Source: Candidatus Rifleibacteriota bacterium (GTDB lineage Bacteria > Muiribacteriota > Ozemobacteria > Ozemobacterales > Ozemobacteraceae). Taken from it: 64,000 nt of DNA. Location of the stretch: positions 1 through 64,000 of the forward strand of contig JADFYG010000005.1 of assembly GCA_015233155.1 (NCBI GenBank), in the 5' to 3' direction. A program made the position numbers and the translations under genes. Below the pieces are notes generated by a model. The model was not told the origin of the DNA and did no database searches. It saw nothing but the letters and a program-made list of their open reading frames with translations. This document shows positions 48,901 through 56,459 of this stretch, in pieces. The first letter of the stretch is position 1. Every line of letters begins with the position of its first letter.

Positions 48901-51900
48901 ATACTTTCACAGGAAAACTTGCGACCGAGATTTCCTTGCGAGAGGTGCCGACTGTAAAAACACTTTGATACACATAGTTTCCAGCTCCGCTGACGGGGGC
49001 CGGCTGGTATGTCAAAGGCGTCCAGTAAGTTGTTGTATCTCCGTCGGCATAAGTCGGGGAACTGTCATCCGAGGGATCGGCGGTAATCGACCGGATATCG
49101 GCCAATACTGTGGCAGGTGGAGAATTTCCGGAATCATATACAGAACTCAGTACACAGGTCAGCGTAACCTGATCCCCCGGATTGGCTATATGATTGGGCT
49201 GTCCCAGCCAGTTCGTATCGGAACTGAGATCACACCGGCTTGCCGGGAAGCTGCGAAATCCTGGAACCTTAGACAGGAAACGAATCGAATTTGTGTATCC
49301 AACAACCATATTGCCAGAAGCGTCATAGGCAATTACAGTCAGGGAAGCAGTCGTTCCAAGCCCTGCCGGAACTGTCCAGTCATATTGATATTCATTCGGG
49401 CCGCCCGGAGGGAAAAGCGTCGGGGAAGGTGGTGTCAAGCCATTGGCGAGATATAAATTCGTGAAATCGATCTGAGGAAGGATACCATCATGATTATTCA
49501 GTCGCACCCGAATCCGCAATACATCACCTTCATTGGCTTCATTCAGGCGCCCTTTATCTAGTACCCAGGAAATCGGATACACCTGAATACTGGGCGGTTG
49601 ATTATCCACCAATAGTTTCGGCGTACTCGTAGCATAGCTGATGTTACCGTTAACATCAGTCACTGCAAGATTGAACCAGGTATATGCTCGATTCGTCACA
49701 CCAGGTATCGGGCTGAATACTTCAGTTGCCTGCCATCCATCAGAAGTAGGCGTGAAGGTTAACGGATACGCTGTGTTATTGATTCCAAGCGGTGTCAGAT
49801 CGACAACGCCACCGCTCAAATCCCACGAATTTCCCTGAACCTTTACAACCATTCGCACCTGGTCAGTCGCAACAATGGGCTGAGTCGTATAATATCCGTC
49901 GAGATCGACAATCGTGTTGCCATTGTTATCGAACGACTGGGATGCAATAAACGACTGGATTACCAGAGGCTGATTGTCTATGAACAATGATTCGGTGGTT
50001 GCAGATACGTGATTCCCGGCTGGGTCCGTAAGATCTACGGTAAACGAATGCTGCTGACCATCCAGAGAACCTGAAGCAACCGTCTGAGTAAAGGCAAACA
50101 AACCATCTCCGGCCGCGCCATCACCGTGGGCACCATCGTCATACAGAATCTGAGCCGCATTCCCGCCTATGGCTGCGAGATTCACCGTCGGGATGCTGGT
50201 ACCGGCGCGCGCAAGATCGACCGAAGCCGTTATCGTTACACGATCTCCGACATTTACGATTGTAGAATTTCCAACAAAATTCTGGAAGGTTGCCGAAGCG
50301 TAGTTGATTACCGGAGGAACACAATCGACAGCATAGGTTCCGGACAAAGCAGTCATACTGTTTCCGGCTTTGTCCGTCACTAAGGCCCTGAACACATAGC
50401 TGGAATTTTCCATGTTAGCAAGTGCGGTGTCACTCACGAGATAATATCTGTTCAACGTTTGATCGAAATTCATGAATGTCGTGCTCTGACCACCGATCAT
50501 CGAGAGATCGATAGTACAGGAACCACCGTCCGTGTCTGAAACGGGAACAATGATTTCCAGACGTTCCCCGAGGCGAATAGCCCCTGTGCGACCTGTCGTC
50601 AAACGGTTGATGGTCATCGGTCCCGGCGTCGGCGGCATATTGTCGATATGCACAATTATGCTGCCATTGGCAGTATTGAGAGCTTTGTCAGTTGCAGTAA
50701 ATGAAAATACCGTATCAGAATTAAGGGAACCGGCGGGAACGGTCAGGGAATATGTATAAACACCCGAGCCCTCATAAGTCATTGCCTGAGCGGCTGCCCC
50801 TCCGACTCCTGTCAGATTTATGGTTACTGTCTCCTGATCATAGACTGCGGCAGTGCCGCTAGCCAGGGTGACCTGGAATTTGAGAGTATCATTTACACGT
50901 ACCCATGGATGTTGCGGGGAAATCGCTGGAACACTGGAATACGATGAGGAAACCACTACGGGAGGCTCGTTATCGATATACAGGCCATTGGAAGTCATGA
51001 CTGCCTGATTGCCTGACTTGTCAACCGCCCAGACAGTGAATGGGCGAAGACCATTTACTATTGCATAGCCCGGAGCAGGTGCATTTACAACCTGTTCAAT
51101 GCGATATGCATTCGCGCCCGTCAGCGTCAAAGTGTCGCTTCCGGTTCCTCCAATCGGGCGGAAATCCGTCCAGATGCTGCCGCCACTGCCAAGATTGGTT
51201 ACATTTGCCTGTAAGCCGAGTGTCTCGCCCAGTTTGGCATATCCACCAGTTCCATTCGTCTTTTGAAGCTGGACACTGGAAATATTCGGCGCGGTGTTAT
51301 CGACATAGACAACCGGTAGTGTAATTTCGTATTTGGTATTATGCGCTTTGTCTTCCGCTTTTACGGTAAAAGAGCGGGGTTGATAATCTTCAGAGTTCCC
51401 GGCATGAACATCATAGGTCAGACTGAAACTGGTGGATCCCGGGGCAAATGTACAAATCTGATTTGAAACCCCTCCAACACTCGACAGGTCTACCGTCACT
51501 ATTATATCGCTGGTGGGAACTACGGAGAGATTGCCTAGGATGTATAGCTGATCCCCGATGATAGCGATGTTATCGTTCAGCACTCCACCGTGTTCGAAAA
51601 TACTTATTCCAAGCGGAAGCGAGAATATCGGAGGTATAGTATCAGTCGGAAGAGCATTGCTCTGACGCTTCGTCGTATTCCCAACCTTGTCGGTTGCGAC
51701 AACGTCGAATGTAACAAAATTGGACTCCAGAGTAATATCTGCCCCCACAGCAAACGAATACTCGAATGTAGCAGGGCTGCCAACGGTACCCCCCGTAACC
51801 AGATTCATGGTAACCGGAGCTGAAAAGAAATTCGTATTGGAAGCCGTTACAGTATCAGAATCATATGCCGCTACTGTAGCCGAGATCTTGATCACATCGC

Positions 51901-52666
51901 CTGTTCTTACATAAGCACCCGCCGAAGCATTTGTAGTGTTCGCAACCGTAACACTCGTCAAATTCGGCGCTTTGGTATCATAATCAATCGATACTGGCCA
52001 GCTCTTGCTGTTTCCGGCCACATTTGTAGCAGAAATGGTAATAGGTGTGCCGATGCCTTCTTTATTTAAAGGGAAAGTTTTCGTAAAGACGTAATCCGGA
52101 TATGTGCCTCCGAATGATAGATTGCCGAGTCCTATCGGAGTGAGGTTCACGCGCGGAATATCCCCATCCGACGGCGTACTCATGCTGATATCAATGCGCA
52201 TCACATCATTAACCCGAAATTCGCCATTAGGACCTGAACCGCCCGTTACAGATGGCCCAGCAACAGAGTTGGGGCGACGAGAATTAACACTGATTGGGTT
52301 TGCTGAGAGCATCTGGGTGGCTTCGTCGAAAAACATTGGCCTGAAAGCAGTGTCAACATAACTTCCGGCTGTAATAACGAAAGGGGCGGAGTAATAATTA
52401 CCTACCGTTGGCACTAGTTGAAGAGCGGCGTTTCCGAGAACTCCAAGGTTCACATATGGTGTGCCGTTAGAAGGACTGGCGTTGTCGGAACGACATGAGA
52501 ATGTAAGGGAGTCGCCGATGCCGGCGATTCCATCTCCGTTGACATCGTTTGCAAACGTTACCGATGGAGTGATAATGGTCGCGAACGCCACCTCCCCACT
52601 GGCGAAAATCATTGCCAGAATGAAAATGACCCGCATGACCAGCTGTTGCCTGTTTATGTTTCTCAT
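42992..52666 (-). CDS. Giant secreted multi-Ig surface protein with FlgD/T9SS-like C-terminus
   Basis: About 3224 residues from the ATG at 52666 (GGAGGA upstream). A signal peptide (VIFILAMIFASGEVAFA) comes first. The N-terminal half has about a dozen related Ig-like repeats of roughly 105-115 residues, each with a G-D-x-hydrophobic strand and a (V)DLSxIGG-like turn, for example NVGDRVTITASVDLA and TVNLAAIGG. The middle (about 1460-2150) has SwmB/Big-like units starting like LRLTFSEAL or LHLVFDRDM. Next are three FlgD-like Ig domains (AAWDGRDANGQLVTDGTYHV) and more Big-like domains, then a ZU5-like segment with PVGAIKSES. The last 95 residues (YPNPARGSRVVL to the end) form a FlgD-type Ig domain similar to type A T9SS sorting domains. 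Probably a stalk, adhesin or sheath protein. Confidence 0.88.
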   Translation of the reverse strand: MRNINRQQLVMRVIFILAMIFASGEVAFATIITPSVTFANDVNGDGIAGIGDSLTFSCRSDNASPSNGTPYVNLGVLGNAALQLVPTVGNYYSAPFVITAGSYVDTAFRPMFFDEATQMLSANPISVNSRRPNSVAGPSVTGGSGPNGEFRVNDVMRIDISMSTPSDGDIPRVNLTPIGLGNLSFGGTYPDYVFTKTFPLNKEGIGTPITISATNVAGNSKSWPVSIDYDTKAPNLTSVTVANTTNASAGAYVRTGDVIKISATVAAYDSDTVTASNTNFFSAPVTMNLVTGGTVGSPATFEYSFAVGADITLESNFVTFDVVATDKVGNTTKRQSNALPTDTIPPIFSLPLGISIFEHGGVLNDNIAIIGDQLYILGNLSVVPTSDIIVTVDLSSVGGVSNQICTFAPGSTSFSLTYDVHAGNSEDYQPRSFTVKAEDKAHNTKYEITLPVVYVDNTAPNISSVQLQKTNGTGGYAKLGETLGLQANVTNLGSGGSIWTDFRPIGGTGSDTLTLTGANAYRIEQVVNAPAPGYAIVNGLRPFTVWAVDKSGNQAVMTSNGLYIDNEPPVVVSSSYSSVPAISPQHPWVRVNDTLKFQVTLASGTAAVYDQETVTINLTGVGGAAAQAMTYEGSGVYTYSLTVPAGSLNSDTVFSFTATDKALNTANGSIIVHIDNMPPTPGPMTINRLTTGRTGAIRLGERLEIIVPVSDTDGGSCTIDLSMIGGQSTTFMNFDQTLNRYYLVSDTALANMENSSYVFRALVTDKAGNSMTALSGTYAVDCVPPVINYASATFQNFVGNSTIVNVGDRVTITASVDLARAGTSIPTVNLAAIGGNAAQILYDDGAHGDGAAGDGLFAFTQTVASGSLDGQQHSFTVDLTDPAGNHVSATTESLFIDNQPLVIQSFIASQSFDNNGNTIVDLDGYYTTQPIVATDQVRMVVKVQGNSWDLSGGVVDLTPLGINNTAYPLTFTPTSDGWQATEVFSPIPGVTNRAYTWFNLAVTDVNGNISYATSTPKLLVDNQPPSIQVYPISWVLDKGRLNEANEGDVLRIRVRLNNHDGILPQIDFTNLYLANGLTPPSPTLFPPGGPNEYQYDWTVPAGLGTTASLTVIAYDASGNMVVGYTNSIRFLSKVPGFRSFPASRCDLSSDTNWLGQPNHIANPGDQVTLTCVLSSVYDSGNSPPATVLADIRSITADPSDDSSPTYADGDTTTYWTPLTYQPAPVSGAGNYVYQSVFTVGTSRKEISVASFPVKVLHPDVSSIVLATSSITCDPAAPWGIDTLLPNPTNISIFVSNENGDNVTSATANIGDVVTVGMDIADFNDPGSASVRLSASSGALIQETALNRTGVGNRFEASFVVATNTSYPWTMSMQGNRGNDYLRYAVRITDHGDNLVAPTTQISTFTVDNTPNIIRGYANIISPNLPFSWVANVGSGTASDSIIASITLDSQPNSAWIDFSAIQGPSSWPINFSGALGQGKSAPFTLATSGIDLATFTFPLYVQDTAGNITATYTTLAVDTTRPRLLSSEYDGQRLFLTFSEALYLYPGGPAANVDQTKIRMGSRQDLSGVSPDASFTVALTNADSVEETGGNTNRISILLSQDTRSKIADWGSSTIWLSMGTGAYNGEGAMVARDLAGNWVVPLIQNPASNVVSITVPYALRPNLTRGWYDAVNFPNELHLVFDRDMASSTFTNSTVPSLAMVKNTTNDSLPADYTKRFTMRNGFDTVLIPNPSAREMVIRLSPEAQDWIAMKYQHAAPNMFLSVATYPIMIRDLQGNKINTIAFDQAVPASITTLQSNFNINNDANLDIGSGILTMTFDRRARLFLDEMQVSYPLPGGKTISNVVTSRLYLYKNQDRTGSSMPLQRSSAPGATGSILLNDYSSSTVRIQLAPDDIRDILSWNTNHLYLSADQSAFLDLWNNPSNVYPLTGNSAAQIKVTFPTVYGGPVPVAAALNYPPPTKAYAAGTLFYDVEFETAIMPSNIAVPINRDIIPTLTINRLDDNSVIDIGSFTTWMDHSVGTVKRTVARFANTLQYPTLQGVPVYISVNNCFDVFGKPINPAPAQITNVFNSADQITSGTGYKNPSKPFIIDSQSPTPISVTPIGTIGITAANSSIFIVTFDEAMDQTPAHVPTLRLGDVNNTVMNFSFESWTGSSTARFYNTAAFNDVTSQGSFTYFVSSGYDPAGNKSTDNFAMPSGQLEIRSKGPLISGYTVTTFPSTTAKYSSPTGNVTGKPFSPYVAPGLATITVTYTNAPGGNNWLHFFQGNASLGSFPITISGNTGTVAWDGTLAGIPIGPTGPTTYELRVLDIFGNEGSMRGSIIYDGLSPTVLRWNITQGYLSGGKIWFSPKVHSFVKIDVLGVSAGETISMRVSGGLSTDSYQMGPLNGGGYTISYDGKSTDAGQPFLVDGEYRLNIVDAAGNLGRPLGATGIATSVLVIKTTTPAISSLITYRTDNASQTTRFNPRVTSLTIQVDSGDPAIASGAILARISAGSTVIRDVPFIGAATPFTAAWDGRDANGQLVTDGTYHVTIIDQAENPSSLAVDVDVITSAFRVTSASQINPRTVRLIFTADINAADVGNFNNYSLSPNSPAGIAVSGPVVVNGHVVDLPLNTVLTDKQTYTLTVATGFRSADDDPITSGNNTAQFTADTQGPMIADITFDGITGQRALNVVFDETVNASSATNAGNYKLTLGSGTVVLSGITMRADNKSVQVNTNVDITEGARYTITASGVIDLFGNPSNSSRSFTGRDVTPPQLSVSVFSNPGNEFDITIAVSSNEDLGAAPTAVVTQSGGNAASLIMNAGPTNRLFLSGAHLDKNYPGVVTITVTARDLTGNTATKTITFSTAFVNASMRADVRSTDGCFQIVIPVGAIKSESLVSVTSTTLTKDSTGMASKKSGQNTGLAGSRRYNGLTRIDTTGMTPALAASIRMVLGDGIADELVPIGAAYSMNIPAGRLIAPIEVSIKVPSGGLPAGVAMFHLDDDGVWRFVSRMVSSGRLSYTTMTTGAYALFCDKAAPRVNMTSLVDVQKPLSDPRPSFEWAIQEGGSGLATDSVKVTLDGRELDATVDATGCKASFRSLEPLLEGEHRLSFKAFDRAGNVGVMPEIRFQVSPPLSVLEIVQYPNPARGSRVVLRIGANRRLPSSDLVEVDIYNVAGAKIRGNGDLPITIRSDGVRWNNEVTWDLTDQSDRAVANGVYFARITVHDPDNWDKKTRVIHKIAVLR

Positions 52667-52802
52667 ACCGGTTCCTCCACGGCCTATCCTGGCCGCGAAA
52701 ATATAATGTTCCGGTTCAAACATCGGCAATTATTCACGCAATACTGAATGAAGATTACACTCTCAGGGATTTATGTTTCGCGACAGTCGAAAAACCGAAT
52801 AA

Positions 52803-52834
52803 AAAAAACCTCCGGAAAATTCCGGAGGTTTTTT
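52803..52834 (-). terminator. Intrinsic terminator of the ribosomal protein operon
   Basis: Stem CCTCCGGA (52809-52816) with TCCGGAGG (52821-52828) and a four-base loop. On the minus strand eight T follow. It lies about 20 bases after the rplL stop. Confidence 0.93.
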
Positions 52835-52853
52835 AAACGTAAGAAAAAATCGA

Positions 52854-53219
52854 TTACTTGAGAGCGACCTTTGCTCCGGCTTCTTCGAGCTTCTTCTTCA
52901 TGGTTTCGGCGTCGGCCTTGGGCATAGCATCCTTTACAACCTTAGGAGCTCCATCAACGAGGTCTTTGGCTTCCTTGAGACCAAGACCGGTCAATTCGCG
53001 AACAACCTTGATCACGTTGATCTTATTGGCGCCACAATTTTCGAGAACGACATCGAATTCAGTCTTTTCGACGGCAGCGGCAGCGGCAACGGGGGCAGCG
53101 GCCATAGCCATAGGTGCGGCGGCGGTGACGCCGAAGCGATCTTCCATGCTCTTTACGAGGTCGGACAGATCGAGAACAGTCATCTTTTCAATGGCGGACA
53201 AAATTTCTTCTTTAGTCAT
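52854..53219 (-). CDS. rplL: Ribosomal protein L7/L12
   Basis: 121 residues. Stalk protein that binds translation factors. The N-terminal dimerisation domain ([21 protein letters not shown]) leads to an Ala-rich flexible hinge (about 34-50) and the factor-binding C-terminal domain (about 53-121; [20 protein letters not shown]). Length is typical. It is the last gene of the operon: a strong terminator follows and rpoB does not. Confidence 0.98.
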   Translation of the reverse strand: MTKEEILSAIEKMTVLDLSDLVKSMEDRFGVTAAAPMAMAAAPVAAAAAVEKTEFDVVLENCGANKINVIKVVRELTGLGLKEAKDLVDGAPKVVKDAMPKADAETMKKKLEEAGAKVALK

Positions 53220-53301
53220 GGAACTATTTTACTCCTTAAAAGTATTGATAATTGAATCATAATCAGGATAACAACAGCCAGAGAGAATGATGTGAAAAAG
53301 A

Positions 53302-53832
53302 TCAGGCGGATGCCTTTTCTTTCTTCTCGCGAATAGCTGAGAGAGCATAAACCAGCTTCCGGATCGGCCCCTGCGTTACGGAAACCATATTCCGCATAGG
53401 CCCCTGCATGACGGAGAGCATCATGGACAATAATACCGGGCGACTGGGCAACCTGGAAAGTTGCTCCAACTCTTTTACGGTCAACAGCTTGTGACCAAGC
53501 ATGCCTGATTTAAACGTGAATTTCTTCACCTTGTCAGCAAAGTCGAACAGCACCTTTACCGGAGCAACCTGATCGGAATATCCGAAAGTCATTAGCGTTG
53601 AGCCCGTGAGGAAGGGAGCTAACGTTTCATGGTGAATGCCATCCAAAGCACGAGCTACCAAGGTATTTTTCACAACCCGGCATTCATCACCTATGCCGCG
53701 AATGTTCTTTCGAAGGGTATTCATCTGTTCGACGTCAACGCCTTCAACGCTTGAGAGCACAACCACTTTGGCCTTGTTCAGCTTTTCAGTGAACTCGGCA
53801 ATATATGCATTTTTCTTGGAATGATCAACCAT
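53302..53832 (-). CDS. rplJ: Ribosomal protein L10
   Basis: 176 residues; AAGGAGGTG ahead of the ATG. Base of the L7/L12 stalk. The N-terminal rRNA-binding domain includes VVVLSSVEGVDVEQMNTLRK and CRVVKNTLVARAL. The C-terminal helix that binds L7/L12 dimers is near 150-176 (IRKLVYALSAIREKKEKAS). The gene is preceded by a structured L10 leader with an attenuator hairpin, where the L10-L12 complex is known to feed back in many bacteria. Confidence 0.97.
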   Translation of the reverse strand: MVDHSKKNAYIAEFTEKLNKAKVVVLSSVEGVDVEQMNTLRKNIRGIGDECRVVKNTLVARALDGIHHETLAPFLTGSTLMTFGYSDQVAPVKVLFDFADKVKKFTFKSGMLGHKLLTVKELEQLSRLPSRPVLLSMMLSVMQGPMRNMVSVTQGPIRKLVYALSAIREKKEKASA

Positions 53833-53897
53833 TCTGTATATTTCACCTCCTTTTCGTTAAGGTATATATCATCTGGTTATATAGACATTATTCTAAG

Positions 53898-53934
53898 TAA
53901 AAAGGCTTCCGGTTAGCCAAATCCGGAAGCCTTT
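53898..53934 (-). terminator. Attenuator hairpin ahead of rplJ
   Basis: A 12-base stem AAAGGCTTCCGG (53901-53912) with CCGGAAGCCTTT (53923-53934). On the minus strand it ends in five T. It lies between rplA and rplJ, about 65 bases before the rplJ start, and looks like an intrinsic terminator that sets the rplJL to rplKA ratio. Confidence 0.8.
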
Positions 53935-54050
53935 GAATAACAAATTCACGAGGCATACTCCGGTCTCGGCAGGCCAGTTTTTGCACGTTCAACGTGAACA
54001 AAAACTGATTATCGTTTTCCGACCTACGGTCTTCGACCTGAGAACTTAAA
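53935..54050 (-). promoter_or_regulatory. Ribosomal protein L10 leader
   Basis: The rplA-rplJ gap carries a structured RNA with conserved-looking elements on the minus strand: a GGTCGAAGACCGTAGGTCGG segment (about 54020-54040), a 9-base hairpin CAGTTTTTG/CAAAAACTG (53975-54007) and CCTGCCGAGACCGG (53960-53974). The last resembles the CCTGCCGAGG block of the Rfam L10 leader, the binding site for L10-(L12)4. With the attenuator downstream this would be autogenous control by L10. A covariance search would confirm it. Confidence 0.7.
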
Positions 54051-54080
54051 CAGAACAAAACCAGAAGACAATTATAAAAC

Positions 54081-54800
54081 TCAGATTGCAGCCTTCTCGA
54101 CTGCGCCACGAGCAAGATTCACATCGAGATCGAATCCTGGGCCCATTGTAGAACTCACTGTGCAGGACTTAATGTAAGTTCCCTTGGCGCCGGATGGCTT
54201 AGCCTTGAGGATAGCCTGGAAGAAAGCCTGAAAGTTTTCGTGCAGCTTCTTTGGACCAAATGAAGCCTTGCCAAGAATACTGTGGATAATACCAGCTTTC
54301 TCGACACGGTACTGAACCTTTCCGGATTTCAGTTCCTGGACAACTTTTGAAATGTCCATCGTAACCGTTCCAACCTTCGGGTTGGGCATCAGGTTTCGGG
54401 GACCAAGAATGCGTCCCAGCTTTCCCACGAATTTCATCATATCGGGGGTCGCAACGGCAGCATCAAAGTCTGTCCAGCCTCCTTCGATCTTGGTGACCAA
54501 ATCCTGGGCACCTACGAAGTCTGCTCCGGCGGATTCCGCTTCTTTCGCTTTTTCGCCAGCGGCGAATACGACTACACGAGCCGTCTTACCTACGCCGTGG
54601 GGAAGAACCACACTTCCGCGAAGCTGTTGATCTGCATATTTAGGATCGAGACAAGTCCGGATAGCAACATCGACAGTCTCATCGAACTTTGCAGTCGCGC
54701 ATGACTTCACATTCTCAAAGGCATCTTCCGGGATATAGATTTTGCCCTGTGTGGGATGTTTCTGAGTTAAACCATTAAACCGCTTGGAGTGTTTCGGCAT
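54081..54800 (-). CDS. rplA: Ribosomal protein L1
   Basis: 239 residues; GGAGG before the ATG. Component of the L1 stalk, which moves deacylated tRNA out of the E site. Family signatures: [40 protein letters not shown], and [20 protein letters not shown], ending in [17 protein letters not shown]. Length is typical. It follows rplK directly, the universal order. Confidence 0.98.
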   Translation of the reverse strand: MPKHSKRFNGLTQKHPTQGKIYIPEDAFENVKSCATAKFDETVDVAIRTCLDPKYADQQLRGSVVLPHGVGKTARVVVFAAGEKAKEAESAGADFVGAQDLVTKIEGGWTDFDAAVATPDMMKFVGKLGRILGPRNLMPNPKVGTVTMDISKVVQELKSGKVQYRVEKAGIIHSILGKASFGPKKLHENFQAFFQAILKAKPSGAKGTYIKSCTVSSTMGPGFDLDVNLARGAVEKAAI

Positions 54801-54836
54801 ACTATTCCTCCTTTCTTCAAAAATATTAAGAAAAAA

Positions 54837-55262
54837 CTAATCTACAACTTCCATGCCCATGCTGCGGGCAGTGCCCTTAACCATGCTGATGGCGGCTTCT
54901 ATGCTGCCGGCAGTAAGATCTGGCATCTTGCGCTTTGCAATTTCAGCGATCTGAGCAGCGTTAACTTTGCCAACTTTGGTTCGGCCGGGAATAGCGTTGC
55001 CCTTTTCGATTTTTGCAGCTTTCTTCAACAAGAAAGCGACTGGTGGCGTCCGAGTTATGAAAGTATAGGAACGATCACTGTAGATCGTTATGACGACTGG
55101 AACAATCGAGTCGCCTTCCTTCTGCGTGCGAGCATTGAAGGTTTTGCAAAAATCCATGATGTTGACACCGTGTTGTCCGAGTGCCGGACCAACCGGAGGT
55201 GCAGGATTTGCCTTGCCAGCCGGGATTTGCAATTTGACGAAAGCGGTAATTTTCTTTGCCAT
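54837..55262 (-). CDS. rplK: Ribosomal protein L11
   Basis: 141 residues. Binds the GTPase-associated region of 23S rRNA with L10-L12. Signatures: the N-terminal [20 protein letters not shown] (proline-rich helix involved in factor binding) and [20 protein letters not shown] near the C-terminus. Length is typical. It follows nusG by 13 bases. Confidence 0.98.
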   Translation of the reverse strand: MAKKITAFVKLQIPAGKANPAPPVGPALGQHGVNIMDFCKTFNARTQKEGDSIVPVVITIYSDRSYTFITRTPPVAFLLKKAAKIEKGNAIPGRTKVGKVNAAQIAEIAKRKMPDLTAGSIEAAISMVKGTARSMGMEVVD

Positions 55263-55275
55263 TGTAGAACTCCTT

Positions 55276-55827
55276 CTAGGCTTCCTCGAGCTGGATCAGA
55301 TCAACTTCGATGGCCGTATCACGTCCAAAGATGAACACCAGCACCTTTGCCTTCCGTTTTTCCTGATTGATTTCCTTTATGATCCCGATGAAATCCGTAA
55401 ACGGACCATCTATGATCTTGACATTCTGTCCTTCTGTAAAACCTATAGGGGTCATGACCGGCGATCTTGACTGACCTAACCCCGCCTGCCGAAGTACGTT
55501 CTGGACTTCCTTGTCATGAAGTGGCGTGGGCTTGTCACCCAAACCAACAAAACCGGTAACTCCCGGCGTATTCTTCACAACTGTCCAGGTATCGTCGTCC
55601 AGATCCATTTGAACGAGCACGTATCCCGGATAGATCTTACGAGTCTGCGTAACGCGCTCACCATCTTGCACACGTTCAGCACTCTCGGTCGGAACCAGCA
55701 CCTTGAAGATGCTGTTTTGCTTGCCCAACAGAGCAGTCCGGTGCTCAAGGTTCGCTTTTACCTTGTACTCTGAACCGGAATGGGTATGAATGACATACCA
55801 TTTGGCCTTGGCAATATCAACAGACAC
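55276..55827 (-). CDS. nusG: Transcription elongation factor NusG
   Basis: 183 residues. The NGN domain starts at [20 protein letters not shown] and ends near VTGFVG; the C-terminal KOW domain contains [20 protein letters not shown]. NusG binds RNA polymerase and links it to Rho or to the ribosome. It lies directly downstream of secE, the standard arrangement. Confidence 0.97.
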   Translation of the reverse strand: MSVDIAKAKWYVIHTHSGSEYKVKANLEHRTALLGKQNSIFKVLVPTESAERVQDGERVTQTRKIYPGYVLVQMDLDDDTWTVVKNTPGVTGFVGLGDKPTPLHDKEVQNVLRQAGLGQSRSPVMTPIGFTEGQNVKIIDGPFTDFIGIIKEINQEKRKAKVLVFIFGRDTAIEVDLIQLEEA

Positions 55828-55835
55828 TGGCTTCC

Positions 55836-56060
55836 TTACACTTTCCCGCTGACGATAAAGTTCAGGATAAACCCGAACGCTATATCGAGAGCGCCGATAA
55901 ACAGACCCAATCCAAGTGACGAAATAATGACGACTTTGGTCGACAATTTGATGCCATCATAGGTGGGCCAGACAACGCGACCTTTGTGAGGCCGAACTTC
56001 AATCCAAACCTCGGTCAGATAGCGGGACATGTCTTTCCAGAAGAGTCTAAGCTTTTCCAT
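55836..56060 (-). CDS. secE: Preprotein translocase subunit SecE
   Basis: 74 residues. A short amphipathic N-terminal helix (about 5-20), the conserved cytosolic EVRPHKGRVVWPTYD segment and one membrane helix (about 42-68). This is the small single-span form of SecE that clamps SecY. It is followed nine bases later by nusG. Confidence 0.95.
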   Translation of the reverse strand: MEKLRLFWKDMSRYLTEVWIEVRPHKGRVVWPTYDGIKLSTKVVIISSLGLGLFIGALDIAFGFILNFIVSGKV

Positions 56061-56093
56061 GTGCTCCCATCCGGTTTCTGTGGGGTTTACCAG

Positions 56094-56166
56094 CAGGCCA
56101 GAAGGGAATCGAACCCCTAACCCCCGGTTTTGGAGACCGGTGCTCTGCCAATTGAGCTACTGGCCT
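56094..56166 (-). tRNA. tRNA-Trp (CCA)
   Basis: Minus strand. Acceptor arms AGGCCAG and CTGGCCT pair. The anticodon stem CCGGT/ACCGG encloses CTCCAAA, giving CCA; discriminator G as expected for Trp. It lies between rpmG and secE, a common place for this tRNA. Confidence 0.97.
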
Positions 56167-56199
56167 AGGGAAAACGGCTTCCACCGTCCCTCAATAGGC

Positions 56200-56349
56200 T
56201 TACTTGCCTTCTTTGTGCGGCGTGTGCTTCCGATCGTGCGAACAATACTTCTTCAACTCGATACGATCCGGGTCGTTTCGCTTGTTCTTCATAGTTGTAT
56301 AATTCTTACGCTTGCATACAGTGCAAACCAAGTTGATCTGTTCGCGCAT
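56200..56349 (-). CDS. rpmG: Ribosomal protein L33
   Basis: 49 residues. Read on the minus strand it starts [19 protein letters not shown] and ends HTPHKEGK, a full-length L33 of the 50S subunit. The first zinc pair CTVC (9-12) is present. The second pair is broken: where zinc-binding forms have CPxC before RKHT, this reads CSHD (36-39). The site therefore has three Cys and perhaps His38. The gene sits between tuf and tRNA-Trp, the classic position. Confidence 0.95.
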   Translation of the reverse strand: MREQINLVCTVCKRKNYTTMKNKRNDPDRIELKKYCSHDRKHTPHKEGK

Positions 56350-56409
56350 AACCTACCTCATCCTTCTTTTCGATAATCGAGAGTTCCGTTAATGAATCTC
56401 GAAAATCAT

Positions 56410-56439
56410 GGTTCGGGGCGGGTTTCCCCGTCCCGAACC
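56410..56439 (-). terminator. Strong hairpin between tuf and rpmG
   Basis: A 13-base stem (56410-56422 with 56427-56439, one G-T pair) around a four-base loop lies 20 bases after the tuf stop. On the minus strand the downstream sequence has only a weak T4 run, so it may stall or process the transcript, or terminate it partially. Confidence 0.55.
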
Positions 56440-56459
56440 TGAATTACAAAGAGAAATAC

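Noticed and set aside
43251-52706. Many plus-strand ORFs opposite the giant gene, up to 186 codons
   Set aside because: They are antisense shadows of a GC-rich repetitive coding sequence; none has domain signals or a ribosome binding site.
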